A stretch of 44,654 bases of DNA from contig CAJJTG010000015.1 of NCBI GenBank assembly GCA_905194675.1, positions 1 to 44,654 on the forward strand, written 5' to 3'. Below the pieces are notes generated by a model. It was not told where the DNA came from, made no database searches, and saw only the letters and a list, made by a program, of their open reading frames with translations. Source of the stretch: an uncultured Collinsella sp. (lineage in GTDB: Bacteria; Actinomycetota; Coriobacteriia; Coriobacteriales; Coriobacteriaceae). A program made the translations under genes and the position numbers. Position 1 is the first letter of the stretch; each line of letters begins with the position of its first letter. Of this stretch, positions 7,560 through 15,034 are shown in pieces.

Positions 7560-7590
7560 CTGTGAAGGTGCTTTTGAGCGTTTAACCCAT

Positions 7591-7627
7591 ACGGCGGGTC
7601 CGAGCAGATTCGGGCCCGCCGTCTTTT
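7591..7627 (+). terminator. Terminator after flavodoxin gene
   Basis: A 13-bp stem (7591-7603 with 7610-7622), a 6-nt loop, then TTTTTCT. It sits between convergent flavodoxin and nagA. Confidence 0.9.
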
Positions 7628-7634
7628 TCTATCG

Positions 7635-8804
7635 TTACTCGGTAAAGGCGTTGCCGACGCTCTGGCCGCCGACATACGTCTCGACGAGGGTGAGCTCATG
7701 GTCGAACACGACAAAGTCGGCGTCGCGACCCGGCATGATGCTGCCGCACTTATCCTCGATGTGTGCAGAGCGAGCCGGCACCTCGGTTGCCATGCGAATG
7801 GCGATATCGGCGCTGGCGATGCCCCAGTCGACGATGTTCTTGACGCCCTGGGCAAGCGTGAGCACCGAGCCGGCAATGCTCTTGCCGTCAGCGAGCCAGC
7901 ACAGGTTGTCCTTCATGATGACGTCCATGCCACCACTGGTGTAGCTGCCCTCGGGCATGCCGCCGCAACCCAGGCAGTCGGTGATGAGCACCGTGTGCTG
8001 CCAGCCCTTTGCCTGCAGCAGTGCCTTGATGGCGGCAGGGTTTACGTGCTTGCCGTCACAGATGATCTCGGCGTAGGTCTCGGGCGTGGACATGGCTGCA
8101 CCCACGACACCGGGCTCGCGGTGATGCAGCCCGCGCTGGCCGTTATAGGTATGCGTAAAGCAGCTGGCACCGGCGTTGATGGCGGCGATGCACTCATCGT
8201 AGGTGGCGTCGGAGTGACCGATGCTGGTCACCACACCCTTGGCGTTCAGAGCAGCCGCATAAGCAGCGGCACCGTCGCGCTCGGCCGCCATGGCGCTCTT
8301 AACGATGCGACCGCCCGCAGCCTCCTGCCACTGATCGAAGACCTCCTCGGAGGGGTCGATCAGATAAGCGGGGTTCTGCGCGCCCACGTGCTTCATGGTA
8401 AAGAAAGGGCCCTCCAGGTAGATGCCCTGGATACGGGCACCGCAGAAGTCGGGGCCGCGACCCTCGTCCGCCTGGGCGATGGCGGCGCAGGCGTCCTTAA
8501 TCTGCTCGACGCCATCGGTGAACGTCGTGGGCAGCCAGCTGGTGGTGCCGCGACGGGCGAGCTCGGTCGAGCTGATATCGATGCCCTCGGGATCGTTATC
8601 GGTAGTCGAGTGGTTATAGAAGCCATGGATGTGGGTGTCGACCATACCCGGTGCGATCCACGATCCCGTGTAATCCTTAATCTCGCAAGAGGGCTCGTCG
8701 GCCTGCCAGGCGCCAAAGACGCCATCCTCGACCATAAGATAGCCGCCCAGTTGCGGGCCTGCCGGCAAGAAGAACTTGTCAGCCTTAATTGCGTACGTGC
8801 TCAT
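7635..8804 (-). CDS. nagA: N-acetylglucosamine/galactosamine-6-phosphate deacetylase
   Basis: A 389-residue amidohydrolase that removes acetate from GlcNAc-6-P or GalNAc-6-P. Metal and catalytic motifs visible: VDTHIHG (His58, His60), YLEGPF (metal Glu), GHSDATYDE, and LITDCLGCGG (catalytic Asp). The C-terminal barrel-edge segment SIMPGRDADFVVFD is typical. ATG 8804 is preferred to the upstream GTG because AAGGAG lies 5 nt before it. It is downstream of agaS but separated by a terminator-like hairpin, so it may have its own promoter. The context favours GalNAc-6-P, but GlcNAc-6-P is not excluded. A truncated relative remains at 4777-4911. Confidence 0.93.
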   Translation of the reverse strand: MSTYAIKADKFFLPAGPQLGGYLMVEDGVFGAWQADEPSCEIKDYTGSWIAPGMVDTHIHGFYNHSTTDNDPEGIDISSTELARRGTTSWLPTTFTDGVEQIKDACAAIAQADEGRGPDFCGARIQGIYLEGPFFTMKHVGAQNPAYLIDPSEEVFDQWQEAAGGRIVKSAMAAERDGAAAYAAALNAKGVVTSIGHSDATYDECIAAINAGASCFTHTYNGQRGLHHREPGVVGAAMSTPETYAEIICDGKHVNPAAIKALLQAKGWQHTVLITDCLGCGGMPEGSYTSGGMDVIMKDNLCWLADGKSIAGSVLTLAQGVKNIVDWGIASADIAIRMATEVPARSAHIEDKCGSIMPGRDADFVVFDHELTLVETYVGGQSVGNAFTE

Positions 8805-8860
8805 ATGCACTCCTTGCTTCTAAAGCAGTTGACTGTGGTGATGCTTATACCCAGCTCACG

Positions 8861-8903
8861 TAAAACAAAAAGCGCCCGCCCGCCGTTATGAGCGGACGGG
8901 CGC
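8861..8903 (-). terminator. Terminator between agaS and nagA
   Basis: On the minus strand an 11-bp stem with one mismatch (8893-8903 with 8872-8882) is followed by TTTTTGTTTT. It lies between agaS and nagA, so nagA receives either reduced read-through or its own start. Confidence 0.8.
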
Positions 8904-8921
8904 CCTTACAGGGGGACGCGA

Positions 8922-10088
8922 TTAAGCGGTGAAGGGGTGAATCGTCACGCCCTTGACCACGCGGTTGACCGTGCCGGTGGGGCTCGGCGTATCGGGCGTG
9001 TTGCCCACGCGCACGGAGTTGAGCAGGCTGATTGCCTGGGCAAACATCACGAACGGCAGAGCAAGGTAACCCTCGGGGAGTGCCTCATAGCCCTTAAAGG
9101 TGAAGGACTCACCCTCGTAGACAGTAGCGCCATCCTGCTGAACGGCAACGGTGTGCTGAGCGATCTCGTCGCCACCGATCTCGTTGAGGATGTCGATGTC
9201 GTACTGACGGGTGTAGGCGTCGTTGTTGACGAATACGAAGACGAGCGTCTTGTCGTCGACGAAGGACTTGGGTCCGTGACGATAACCCATAGAGGTGTCA
9301 TAGGAAGTAGCGACCAGACCGTGAGCAAGCTCGAGGATCTTGAGCTGGCTCTCCTGGGCAAGGCCACCGAAGGAGCCGGAGCCAAGGTAGGTCACGCGGT
9401 TGAAGTCGCCAGCGAGGTAGTCGGCAACCTCAGACTCGCGAGCGATGACCTCCTCGCCCATCTTGGCGATGGTCTCGACCCACTCGGCCTTCTGCTCGTC
9501 GGAAGCCTCGTCAAAGATGAGGGTAGAGAGCAGGGTCATGCAGGTGTAGGAGCCGGTCATGGCGAAGCCCTTGTCGTTGGCGCGCGGGATGAGCAGCGTC
9601 AGCGCATTGGGATCATCGGCGGACTCGACGGCGAGCTTGCCCTCGGGCGCGCAGGTGATGTTGAGGAACTTGACGTTGTGGACGAGCTCCTTGGCAACGG
9701 CGACGGCGGCAAGGCTCTCGGGGCTGTTGCCGGAGCGGGCAAAGGAAACCACGAGCGTGGGATCCTCGGCGCGCAGGAAGTCGCGCGGGGCGCTCACGAT
9801 GTCGGTCGTGGCGATGGGCTTAAAGTCGTAGAGATCAGTGTTGCCAGCGCGACGCAGGTACGGGGCGCAGGTATCGCCAACGTAGTCGGACGTACCGGCA
9901 CCGGTGAAGACAACGGACAGACGGCCCTCGCCCATAGCGCGAGCCTCGGCCAGAAAGGCCTCGATGGCCTCCTTGTTCTCGCGATAGATGTTGAGCGTAT
10001 CACGCCAAAGCTCGGGCTGCTGAGCAATCTCAGCCGTGGTGATCTGGGCGCCGAGCTCGGTGAGCTCCTCGACACTCTTCTCGAACAT
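8922..10088 (-). CDS. agaS: Double-SIS sugar isomerase AgaS (galactosamine-6-phosphate deaminase/isomerase)
   Basis: Converts galactosamine-6-P to tagatose-6-P and ammonia in the AgaS family. 388 residues with two SIS domains. The first has FTGAGTSDYVG (61-71) and SFARSGNSPES (115-125), the phosphosugar-binding Ser/Thr loops. The second has GSGSFGG (236-242) and GYRHGPK (268-274), whose His-Gly-Pro-Lys is conserved in SIS isomerases. It lies immediately downstream of a GntR gene, with a TGGT-N4-ACCA palindrome at 10150-10163 in its upstream region. GlmS-like or FrlB-like deglycases also have two SIS domains, but the surrounding nagA, PTS and pfkB genes fit AgaS best. Confidence 0.92.
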   Translation of the reverse strand: MFEKSVEELTELGAQITTAEIAQQPELWRDTLNIYRENKEAIEAFLAEARAMGEGRLSVVFTGAGTSDYVGDTCAPYLRRAGNTDLYDFKPIATTDIVSAPRDFLRAEDPTLVVSFARSGNSPESLAAVAVAKELVHNVKFLNITCAPEGKLAVESADDPNALTLLIPRANDKGFAMTGSYTCMTLLSTLIFDEASDEQKAEWVETIAKMGEEVIARESEVADYLAGDFNRVTYLGSGSFGGLAQESQLKILELAHGLVATSYDTSMGYRHGPKSFVDDKTLVFVFVNNDAYTRQYDIDILNEIGGDEIAQHTVAVQQDGATVYEGESFTFKGYEALPEGYLALPFVMFAQAISLLNSVRVGNTPDTPSPTGTVNRVVKGVTIHPFTA

Positions 10089-10147
10089 TTCTAATACCTC
10101 TCTCTAGAAGTAATCCTCTGACGTGCAATTATACACTTCGGTTGGTT

Positions 10148-10165
10148 ATCTGGTAGTAACCAGTT
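10148..10165. promoter_or_regulatory. Probable GntR operator upstream of agaS
   Basis: CTGGT-AGTA-ACCAG (10150-10163) is a perfect palindrome with a 4-bp spacer, 62 bp before the agaS start. The TGGT-N4-ACCA layout is that of NagR/DasR-type GntR operators. A near-identical site lies upstream of the PTS operon. Confidence 0.7.
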
Positions 10166-10202
10166 AAATACAAAGAATCATCATATGGAAACGATGCCAA
10201 CA

Positions 10203-10934
10203 CTAGTCGCTACGCTGGTGGTAAACCTTGTATTTAAACTGATCGGCACGAGCAACCGAGAGCGTATACTCCACAACCTCGTTTGACTCGTTATACGTAG
10301 TCCTAACCAAATCGAGCACAGGCGAGCCCTCGACAATTTCCAAAAGGTGGGCATCGGTGGGACGGGCTATGCTCGCATAGAACTCCTCTTCGGCCACACG
10401 TATTTTTTGCTGAAAGTCTTGCTCAATCACATCGTAAAGCGGCTTACGCTCCAGCAGCGGTCGCTTTAGGGACAGAAATTGACGAACCGGTAGATAGCTG
10501 CGTTCGACCATCATGGGCATGTTGTCGGCAGAACGAAGGCGCTTGAGCTTAAAAATGCGATCACCGATACGCAATCCCATATGCTCGGCCAGATTCTTAT
10601 CGGCCTCCATCTCGCAAAACTCGAGAATCGTGGTCTCGGGGTCACGACCCATCGCGCGCATCTGCTCGGTAAAGCTGTAGGACTGCATAAGATTGGTTGC
10701 CTTTGCCGAACGGTCGGTCACAAAGGTACCGCGACCGTGCTGCCGAACCACCAGTCCTAAACGCTCCAGTTCCTGCAGAGCCAGGCGTACCGTAGTGCGC
10801 GAGAGACCATAGCGCTCCGAAAGTTCGCGCTCGGAAGGAATCATGTCACCGGCGCGATATTCATGGTCAATCTTTTCGGTCAGAATATCGACCAGCTGAT
10901 CGTACAGCGGTTGCTTACGCGCTCCGATCGCCAT
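10203..10934 (-). CDS. GntR/HutC-family regulator (UTRA), probable amino-sugar repressor
   Basis: 243 residues. N-terminal winged helix: PLYDQLVDILTEKI, GDMIPSERELSERYGLSRTTVRLALQELERLGL, GRGTFV (about residues 9-75). C-terminal UTRA ligand-binding domain with NMPMMVERSYLP, EEFYASIA and VEYTLSVARADQFKYKV. UTRA members of the NagR/DasR/AgaR group sense phosphorylated amino sugars and bind TGGT-N4-ACCA palindromes, which occur here upstream of agaS and of the PTS operon. ATG 10934 has GGGAGGA. It is encoded directly upstream of agaS on the same strand. Control of GalNAc genes is a strong inference. Confidence 0.9.
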   Translation of the reverse strand: MAIGARKQPLYDQLVDILTEKIDHEYRAGDMIPSERELSERYGLSRTTVRLALQELERLGLVVRQHGRGTFVTDRSAKATNLMQSYSFTEQMRAMGRDPETTILEFCEMEADKNLAEHMGLRIGDRIFKLKRLRSADNMPMMVERSYLPVRQFLSLKRPLLERKPLYDVIEQDFQQKIRVAEEEFYASIARPTDAHLLEIVEGSPVLDLVRTTYNESNEVVEYTLSVARADQFKYKVYHQRSD

Positions 10935-11009
10935 CCTATCCTCCCTTTTGCTCGAATTCGGCTAACTACCTAGGGTGTTAAGCATTATCTGTCTGCCACA
11001 CCCGAATCA

Positions 11010-11053
11010 TCAAGAAAACAAAAGCCGCGCGCTCTTTCGAGCACGCGGCTTTT
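11010..11053 (-). terminator. Terminator of the PTS operon
   Basis: AAAAGCCGCG pairs with CGCGGCTTTT across a GCTC-TTTC-GAGC tip (11020-11053). On the minus strand CTTTTGTTTTCTTG follows. It lies just past the EIID stop and upstream of the GntR gene. Confidence 0.85.
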
Positions 11054-11119
11054 AACATACACATGGCTTAAGGGGTCGGGGTGTGAGCCGCGTAGGGACA
11101 CACCCCTCAAGCTAGAGCC

Positions 11120-12202
11120 TTACCAGATGCTCGGCCAGAGACCAAGCGGGCCAGCGCCCAGGATGCCAAGGACGAAGAGCAGGAGAATGCCCTTGGTCGG
11201 GGTCCAGCTGTGCTTAGCGAACATGTAGTAAAGCAGCAGCGTAAGCATAAGCGGGACGAGCTTGGGGACGATGGTGTTGAGGGTGTCGGCAACAGAGAAG
11301 TTGACCGGATCCTCGGTGACGGTACCGTAGGTAACGGACTCCATGCCGTTGCCCAGATCGGTGACGCCGCACTCGACAGCGTTGCCGTCGGCATCGGAAG
11401 CGGTGAGGGCGTTGCCGTCCTTATCGGTCATGGCGATGGTACCGGCCTCAGCGGTCTCGGTATCGATGCCCTCCATACCGGTGAAGTTCTCGGCCTCCTT
11501 CTCGGAGACGATCACGGTAGTAGCGGAGAGGCCACGGGTGGTGCCATTGGGGATCTGGAGGTTGATCTGGGTGCCACCCATGGTGACGACCAGGCAACCG
11601 ACGACGAAGACGCCCATGATGGAAGCGGCACGCGTGAAGGCCTGCATGTTGGCGGTCAGAGCGTCAATAGCGCTGGTGCCAAGCTTGTAGGACCAGTTCA
11701 TGAGCCAGAAGCGCAGAGCGAACTGGACGACGTTGAAGATCACCAGGAAGATGATCGGCGCAGCGGCGTTGCCGTTGATGGCCATGTTGGAGGTGATGCC
11801 GGCCGTGATAGGCACGAGCGTCAGCCAGAACAGGGCGTCACCGATACCACCGAGCGGGCCCATTGCGGCGACGCGGACGGCGCGGATCGTGGGGATGTCA
11901 ACCTTGTTCTGCTCGAGCGAAAGCACGATGCCCATAACAAAGGTGACAAGGAACGGGTGAGTGTTGAAGAACTCCAGGTTGTGGCTCATGGAAGCCGCGA
12001 GGTCGTTCTTGTTGGTGTGGATCTTCTCCAGACCGGGGATGATGGAGTAGAGCCAACCGGCGGCCTGCATACGCTCGTAGTTGAACGAGGCCTGCAGGAA
12101 GCAGGAGCGCCAGGCCATCTTGTTGAGGGTCTTCTGGTCGAGCTGCGGAGCAGGAGTGAGATCCTCGTAGTGCTCCGGGATCACATACTCATTAGATGCC
12201 AT
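11120..12202 (-). CDS. PTS mannose-family EIID membrane component with extra loop (GalNAc-type)
   Basis: Membrane subunit that pairs with EIIC to form the sugar channel. The N-terminal half has family features: LNKMAWRSCFLQASFNYERMQAAG, LEFFNTHPFLVTFVMGI, and AAMGPLGGIGDALFWLTLVPI (about 112-132). The C-terminus ends LLFVLGILGAGPLGLWPSIW. At 360 residues it exceeds the usual 270-300. About 60 extra residues sit near 220-303 (acidic, Thr/Gly-rich, including TDKDGNALTASDADGNAVEC). ATG 12202 has GGAGGTGA upstream; its start overlaps the EIIC end by 11 bp, implying translational coupling. Confidence 0.92.
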   Translation of the reverse strand: MASNEYVIPEHYEDLTPAPQLDQKTLNKMAWRSCFLQASFNYERMQAAGWLYSIIPGLEKIHTNKNDLAASMSHNLEFFNTHPFLVTFVMGIVLSLEQNKVDIPTIRAVRVAAMGPLGGIGDALFWLTLVPITAGITSNMAINGNAAAPIIFLVIFNVVQFALRFWLMNWSYKLGTSAIDALTANMQAFTRAASIMGVFVVGCLVVTMGGTQINLQIPNGTTRGLSATTVIVSEKEAENFTGMEGIDTETAEAGTIAMTDKDGNALTASDADGNAVECGVTDLGNGMESVTYGTVTEDPVNFSVADTLNTIVPKLVPLMLTLLLYYMFAKHSWTPTKGILLLFVLGILGAGPLGLWPSIW

Positions 12203-12992
12203 CTTCGAAGTCACCTCCGTCAGAAACAGCTGCACCCTTCAGCTCGGTCTGCTGCTGGAAGTCCCAGAAAGCGATGCCGAAGCCGATGAGAGCGAGGATG
12301 AGCAGAGCAGGGGTTGCCAGAGAATCGTTGGCAACGGTGATGAGCGCGAGGCCAAAGCCCATGAGGAAGAAGCCCCACATATCGCGGTTCATCATAACCT
12401 TGAGCAGGACGGCGAAGCCGACGAAGCGCATCATGCCGCCTGCAGCGGAGAGACCGGTCTGCAGCCAAGTCGGGATGGCGGAAGCGATGGTCTGACCGAT
12501 GGTGGCGCCAGCGATGAAGAACAGGGTGACGACGACGGCGAAGATCAGGCCGAGCAGAGCCATGGCGAAATAGTTCAGACGCTCGATACCCTTGGTGTCA
12601 GCGTTGTGAGCCATGTTGTCCGCAGAGGACATGAGCGGCGACATAAGCGTGAAGACCAGGGTAACGCCGAGCTGACCAAGCAGAGCGAACGGAATGGCAA
12701 GGCCGACTGCCGCGTTGGGCTCGAGGCCCGTAGCGATAGCGAGAATGGCTGCCATGATGCCGCCGATGACGGCGTTAGGCGGCTGAGCGCCTCCGATCGG
12801 CATGTTGCCGATTGTCATGAGCTGATAAGTACCACCCACGAGAAGACCGGTGTTGAGGTCGCCAAGGATAAGACCGATGACGGCGCCGGTGACGATGGGC
12901 TGATAGAGAGACTCGAGGAAGTTGAACTGGTCGATTGCCGCGACGAACGTGACGATGAAGACCAGAGCGACCTGGATGATCGAGTATTCCAT
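12192..12992 (-). CDS. PTS mannose-family EIIC membrane component
   Basis: 266 residues, almost all hydrophobic helices. Typical of the mannose-class EIIC: AAIDQFNFLESLYQPIVTG, GLILGDLNTGLLVGGTYQLM and IGGAQPPNAVIGGIMAAILA, with conserved Gly/Pro. It forms the sugar-translocating channel with EIID. AGGAGG precedes ATG 12992. A 7-bp hairpin (13045-13066) lies in the 90-bp gap after EIIB and could shield the mRNA or adjust the subunit ratio. GalNAc or galactosamine is the likely substrate from the agaS/nagA context. Confidence 0.93.
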   Translation of the reverse strand: MEYSIIQVALVFIVTFVAAIDQFNFLESLYQPIVTGAVIGLILGDLNTGLLVGGTYQLMTIGNMPIGGAQPPNAVIGGIMAAILAIATGLEPNAAVGLAIPFALLGQLGVTLVFTLMSPLMSSADNMAHNADTKGIERLNYFAMALLGLIFAVVVTLFFIAGATIGQTIASAIPTWLQTGLSAAGGMMRFVGFAVLLKVMMNRDMWGFFLMGFGLALITVANDSLATPALLILALIGFGIAFWDFQQQTELKGAAVSDGGDFEDGI

Positions 12993-13044
12993 CTTGCTCC
13001 TCCTTTCAAAATGTATGTACGCACTTTGGATTTCACGTACAGAA

Positions 13045-13066
13045 TGTCAGGGTTTCATTCCTGACA
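13045..13066 (-). repeat. Intercistronic hairpin between EIIB and EIIC
   Basis: TGTCAGG / CCTGACA with an 8-nt loop and no T-run. More likely an RNA-stability or processing element than a terminator. Confidence 0.5.
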
Positions 13067-13082
13067 ACGTGGATCATGAGGA

Positions 13083-13565
13083 TTACGAGAAGAGCTTGCT
13101 CGTGTCCTCAACAGGCGTGCTCGGAACGCGCCTGATCTCCAACTCCACCCCCAATTCCTGCAGCTCTTTAAACGCAGCGACATCCTCGTCGTTAACTGCG
13201 ACGGAGGTGGCGACTTGGCGCTTTCCTTCCGACATGTGCATGTTGCCGATGTTTACCTTCTTTATAGGCACACCGCCCTTGACGAGCGTAAGCACGTCTT
13301 CCGGTGTTTCGGCCACGATGAAGATCTTCTGGCGCGGGCTCGCCTTGCCAATGACGTCGATGGTCTTCTGCAGGGAGAAGAAACGCGTAGCGACGCCGGC
13401 GGGAGCGGCCATCTTCATGAGGTTCTGACGCATGGTGTTGGTCGACACATCGTCGTTGGCGACGAGGATGAGGTTGGAGCCCAGGGTGGAGTTCCACTGG
13501 GTCGCGACCTGACCATGAACCAGTCGGTTATCGATGCGGGTAAGAAGAATGTTGGGTTCTGCCAT
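13083..13565 (-). CDS. PTS mannose/sorbose-family EIIB component (phospho-His present)
   Basis: 160 residues. Cytoplasmic phosphocarrier that receives phosphate from EIIA and passes it to the sugar during transport. Catalytic His17 is in RIDNRLVHGQ. The rest is a typical EIIB sorbose fold: GSNLILVANDDVS, RFFSLQKTIDVI, TLVKGGVPIKKVNIGNMH. A GGAAG ribosome site precedes ATG 13565. It lies 36 bp after the YajC-like gene in the operon EIIA-yajC-EIIB-EIIC-EIID. Its orphan paralogue at 2223-2705 has lost this His. Confidence 0.94.
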   Translation of the reverse strand: MAEPNILLTRIDNRLVHGQVATQWNSTLGSNLILVANDDVSTNTMRQNLMKMAAPAGVATRFFSLQKTIDVIGKASPRQKIFIVAETPEDVLTLVKGGVPIKKVNIGNMHMSEGKRQVATSVAVNDEDVAAFKELQELGVELEIRRVPSTPVEDTSKLFS

Positions 13566-13601
13566 GTTGATCAGCTTCCTTTCGTTGATTGCTGACGACA
13601 G

Positions 13602-13883
13602 TTACTTAATCTCCTGAATCGCGTAACGCGAAACATCTACGACGGCACCGGATCGGACTTTGATCTGGACCTTTTCGCCTTCGATGCCTTTGACGGTTCC
13701 GTAGATACCGCCGGCGAAAAGAACCTCCTGACCCGGCTTGAGCTCCGTGTGCAGCTCCTTGAAGTACTTCTGCTTCTTCTTCATGTTGATTTGCGACCAG
13801 ATGGTGTAAATCAAGCCCATGATGACAAGCAGGCCCAAAAGAGCGACCGAGGAACTCAGAACACTGGCTCCGAAATCGGCCAT
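13602..13883 (-). CDS. yajC: YajC-domain membrane protein inside the PTS operon
   Basis: 93 residues: one N-terminal transmembrane helix (about 9-31, VLSSSVALLGLLVIMGLIY), a basic KKKQKYF stretch, then the YajC core (LKPGQEVLFAGGIYGTVKGIEGEKVQIKV...VDVSRYAIQEI). YajC is known as a SecDF-associated subunit, but no secD or secF is near. It overlaps the EIIA stop by 1 nt (TAATG), so it is translationally coupled and a genuine operon member. YajC-like genes do accompany some mannose-family PTS operons of host-glycan users, where the role is unknown. Confidence 0.9.
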   Translation of the reverse strand: MADFGASVLSSSVALLGLLVIMGLIYTIWSQINMKKKQKYFKELHTELKPGQEVLFAGGIYGTVKGIEGEKVQIKVRSGAVVDVSRYAIQEIK

Positions 13884-14326
13884 TAGATGCCGTCCTCGTC
13901 GCCGAAGATATCCTCTTCCTCGGCACCAGCGACGGAAGCGACCGTCTGGGCGGTGATGCCCGTCTGGCCAACGGTCACGGCCTGCTCGCCAAGCTCGGCG
14001 AGCGTGGCGTTGCCGCGGAGGAACAGAAGCTCAATAACCATGGGAAGGTTAGTTCCAGTCAGAATCTCGACGTTGTCGACATCCTGGGCAATCATCATTG
14101 CCTGGTTGAACGGGGTACCACCAAGCAGGTCGGTAAAGACGAGCACGCCATCGCACTCCTCGCGCATGGCGGTAATAGCGGCGCGGAGATCCTCACCGTA
14201 GGAAGCAGCCTGGTCGCCCTCAAAAGGAACGACGGTAAAAGCGGGCTGGTCGCCAGCGACCATAGCGATAGCGCTTGCGAGGCCGGGTGCGAACTGTCCA
14301 TGACCGGTAAGAATAAAGCCAACCAT
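13883..14326 (-). CDS. PTS mannose-family EIIA component
   Basis: 147 residues. Accepts phosphate from HPr on His9 (MVGFILTGHGQFAPG) and passes it to EIIB. Further family features: VVPFEGDQAASYGEDL, VLVFTDLLGGTPFNQA and EILTGTNLPMVIELL. The acidic tail (AEEEDIFGDEDGI) after about residue 130 may link to partner subunits. It is the first gene of the operon, with an AAGGGAAA ribosome site. A GntR-type operator lies about 120 bp upstream. Confidence 0.93.
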   Translation of the reverse strand: MVGFILTGHGQFAPGLASAIAMVAGDQPAFTVVPFEGDQAASYGEDLRAAITAMREECDGVLVFTDLLGGTPFNQAMMIAQDVDNVEILTGTNLPMVIELLFLRGNATLAELGEQAVTVGQTGITAQTVASVAGAEEEDIFGDEDGI

Positions 14327-14422
14327 TCAAATTTCCCTTCCGAAGGTGTGTACGATCTGAGTCCGATGATGTTCGGAAGCCAACGGGCAATCGCCCTTAA
14401 AGCTTCTTGGAAAGCGTTCTTT

Positions 14423-14456
14423 GAGAACCAGTGGTCTCTCAACTGGTAGTAACCAC
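14423..14456. promoter_or_regulatory. Probable GntR operator(s) upstream of the PTS operon
   Basis: CTGGT-AGTA-ACCAC (14443-14456) differs by one base from the palindrome upstream of agaS. Next to it, ACCA-G-TGGT inside GAGAACCAGTGGTCTC (14423-14438) is a second half-symmetric element. A third ACCAGTT-like pair lies at 14723-14738. Confidence 0.65.
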
Positions 14457-15034
14457 GTGACGTGTTGTTGTCACTATATCACCACAGAAGAGGTTGCTTT
14501 CGTTGATTCATACAGTAAAACGTTTTTGCACCGTTCACGGTAAAAAATCGACCGTTTACCGCTCGTTAACACTTCTACCTGCGGTTTTGAAACCGTATCG
14601 AAATACTTTGACGAAAGATCGGAACTTTTTTCGTGTCTAAACAACGCAGGGTGGCTAAAAATGGCGTGTAGAAAAAATGCAGGTCATTGTGAAGATTTGT
14701 GAATTGGTCTTTTTGACTTAATACCAGTTAGAACCAGTTTCGATATTATCGGTGAACGGTAGCTTTCGACCGTTCACCGGTTATTTGCAATCGTTTGCAG
14801 CCGTTTTCCCATATGAATTAGGGAGACCCGATGAAGCACTTGCGCGGTTGCAGGATATTTAGATACTCGTCCATCCCCCACGTGCCAAACTCTCACTCCC
14901 TAAATATGCCACAAGCTCTCGCTATTCGTCTCACAAACATTACTTACTCTTACTCTAATCTGTAATTGTTTATCGTTTATCATTAAGTATGATATAAGAT
15001 ACAAGTATCATCCAAGACATTGGTTGGAGGAGCT
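14457..15034. other. Long AT-rich regulatory interval between PTS operon and DUF2975 gene
   Basis: About 580 bp without a convincing gene. Four copies of an ACCGTTCACCG-type motif occur: 14530-14541, 14551-14561, 14750-14760 (reverse) and 14769-14781. The last two form an inverted repeat and the first two are 21 bp apart. A direct pair of ACCAGTT-like half sites is at 14723-14738. A possible 44-codon frame at 14831-14965 has AGGGAG before its ATG, but nothing else supports it. Confidence 0.6.
14966..15011 (+). promoter_or_regulatory. Promoter of the DUF2975/XRE pair with overlapping ATGATA palindromes
   Basis: TTGTTT (14966-14971), a 16-bp spacer, then TATGAT (14988-14993). ATCAT/ATGAT (14979-14993) and ATGATA/TATCAT (14989-15011) are inverted pairs covering the promoter, as expected for an autoregulatory operator. 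Confidence 0.5.

Noticed and set aside
8805..8921. GntR operator upstream of nagA
   Set aside because: TGGT and ACCC occur but with 9 bp between; not the 4-bp-spaced palindrome seen at the other two sites.
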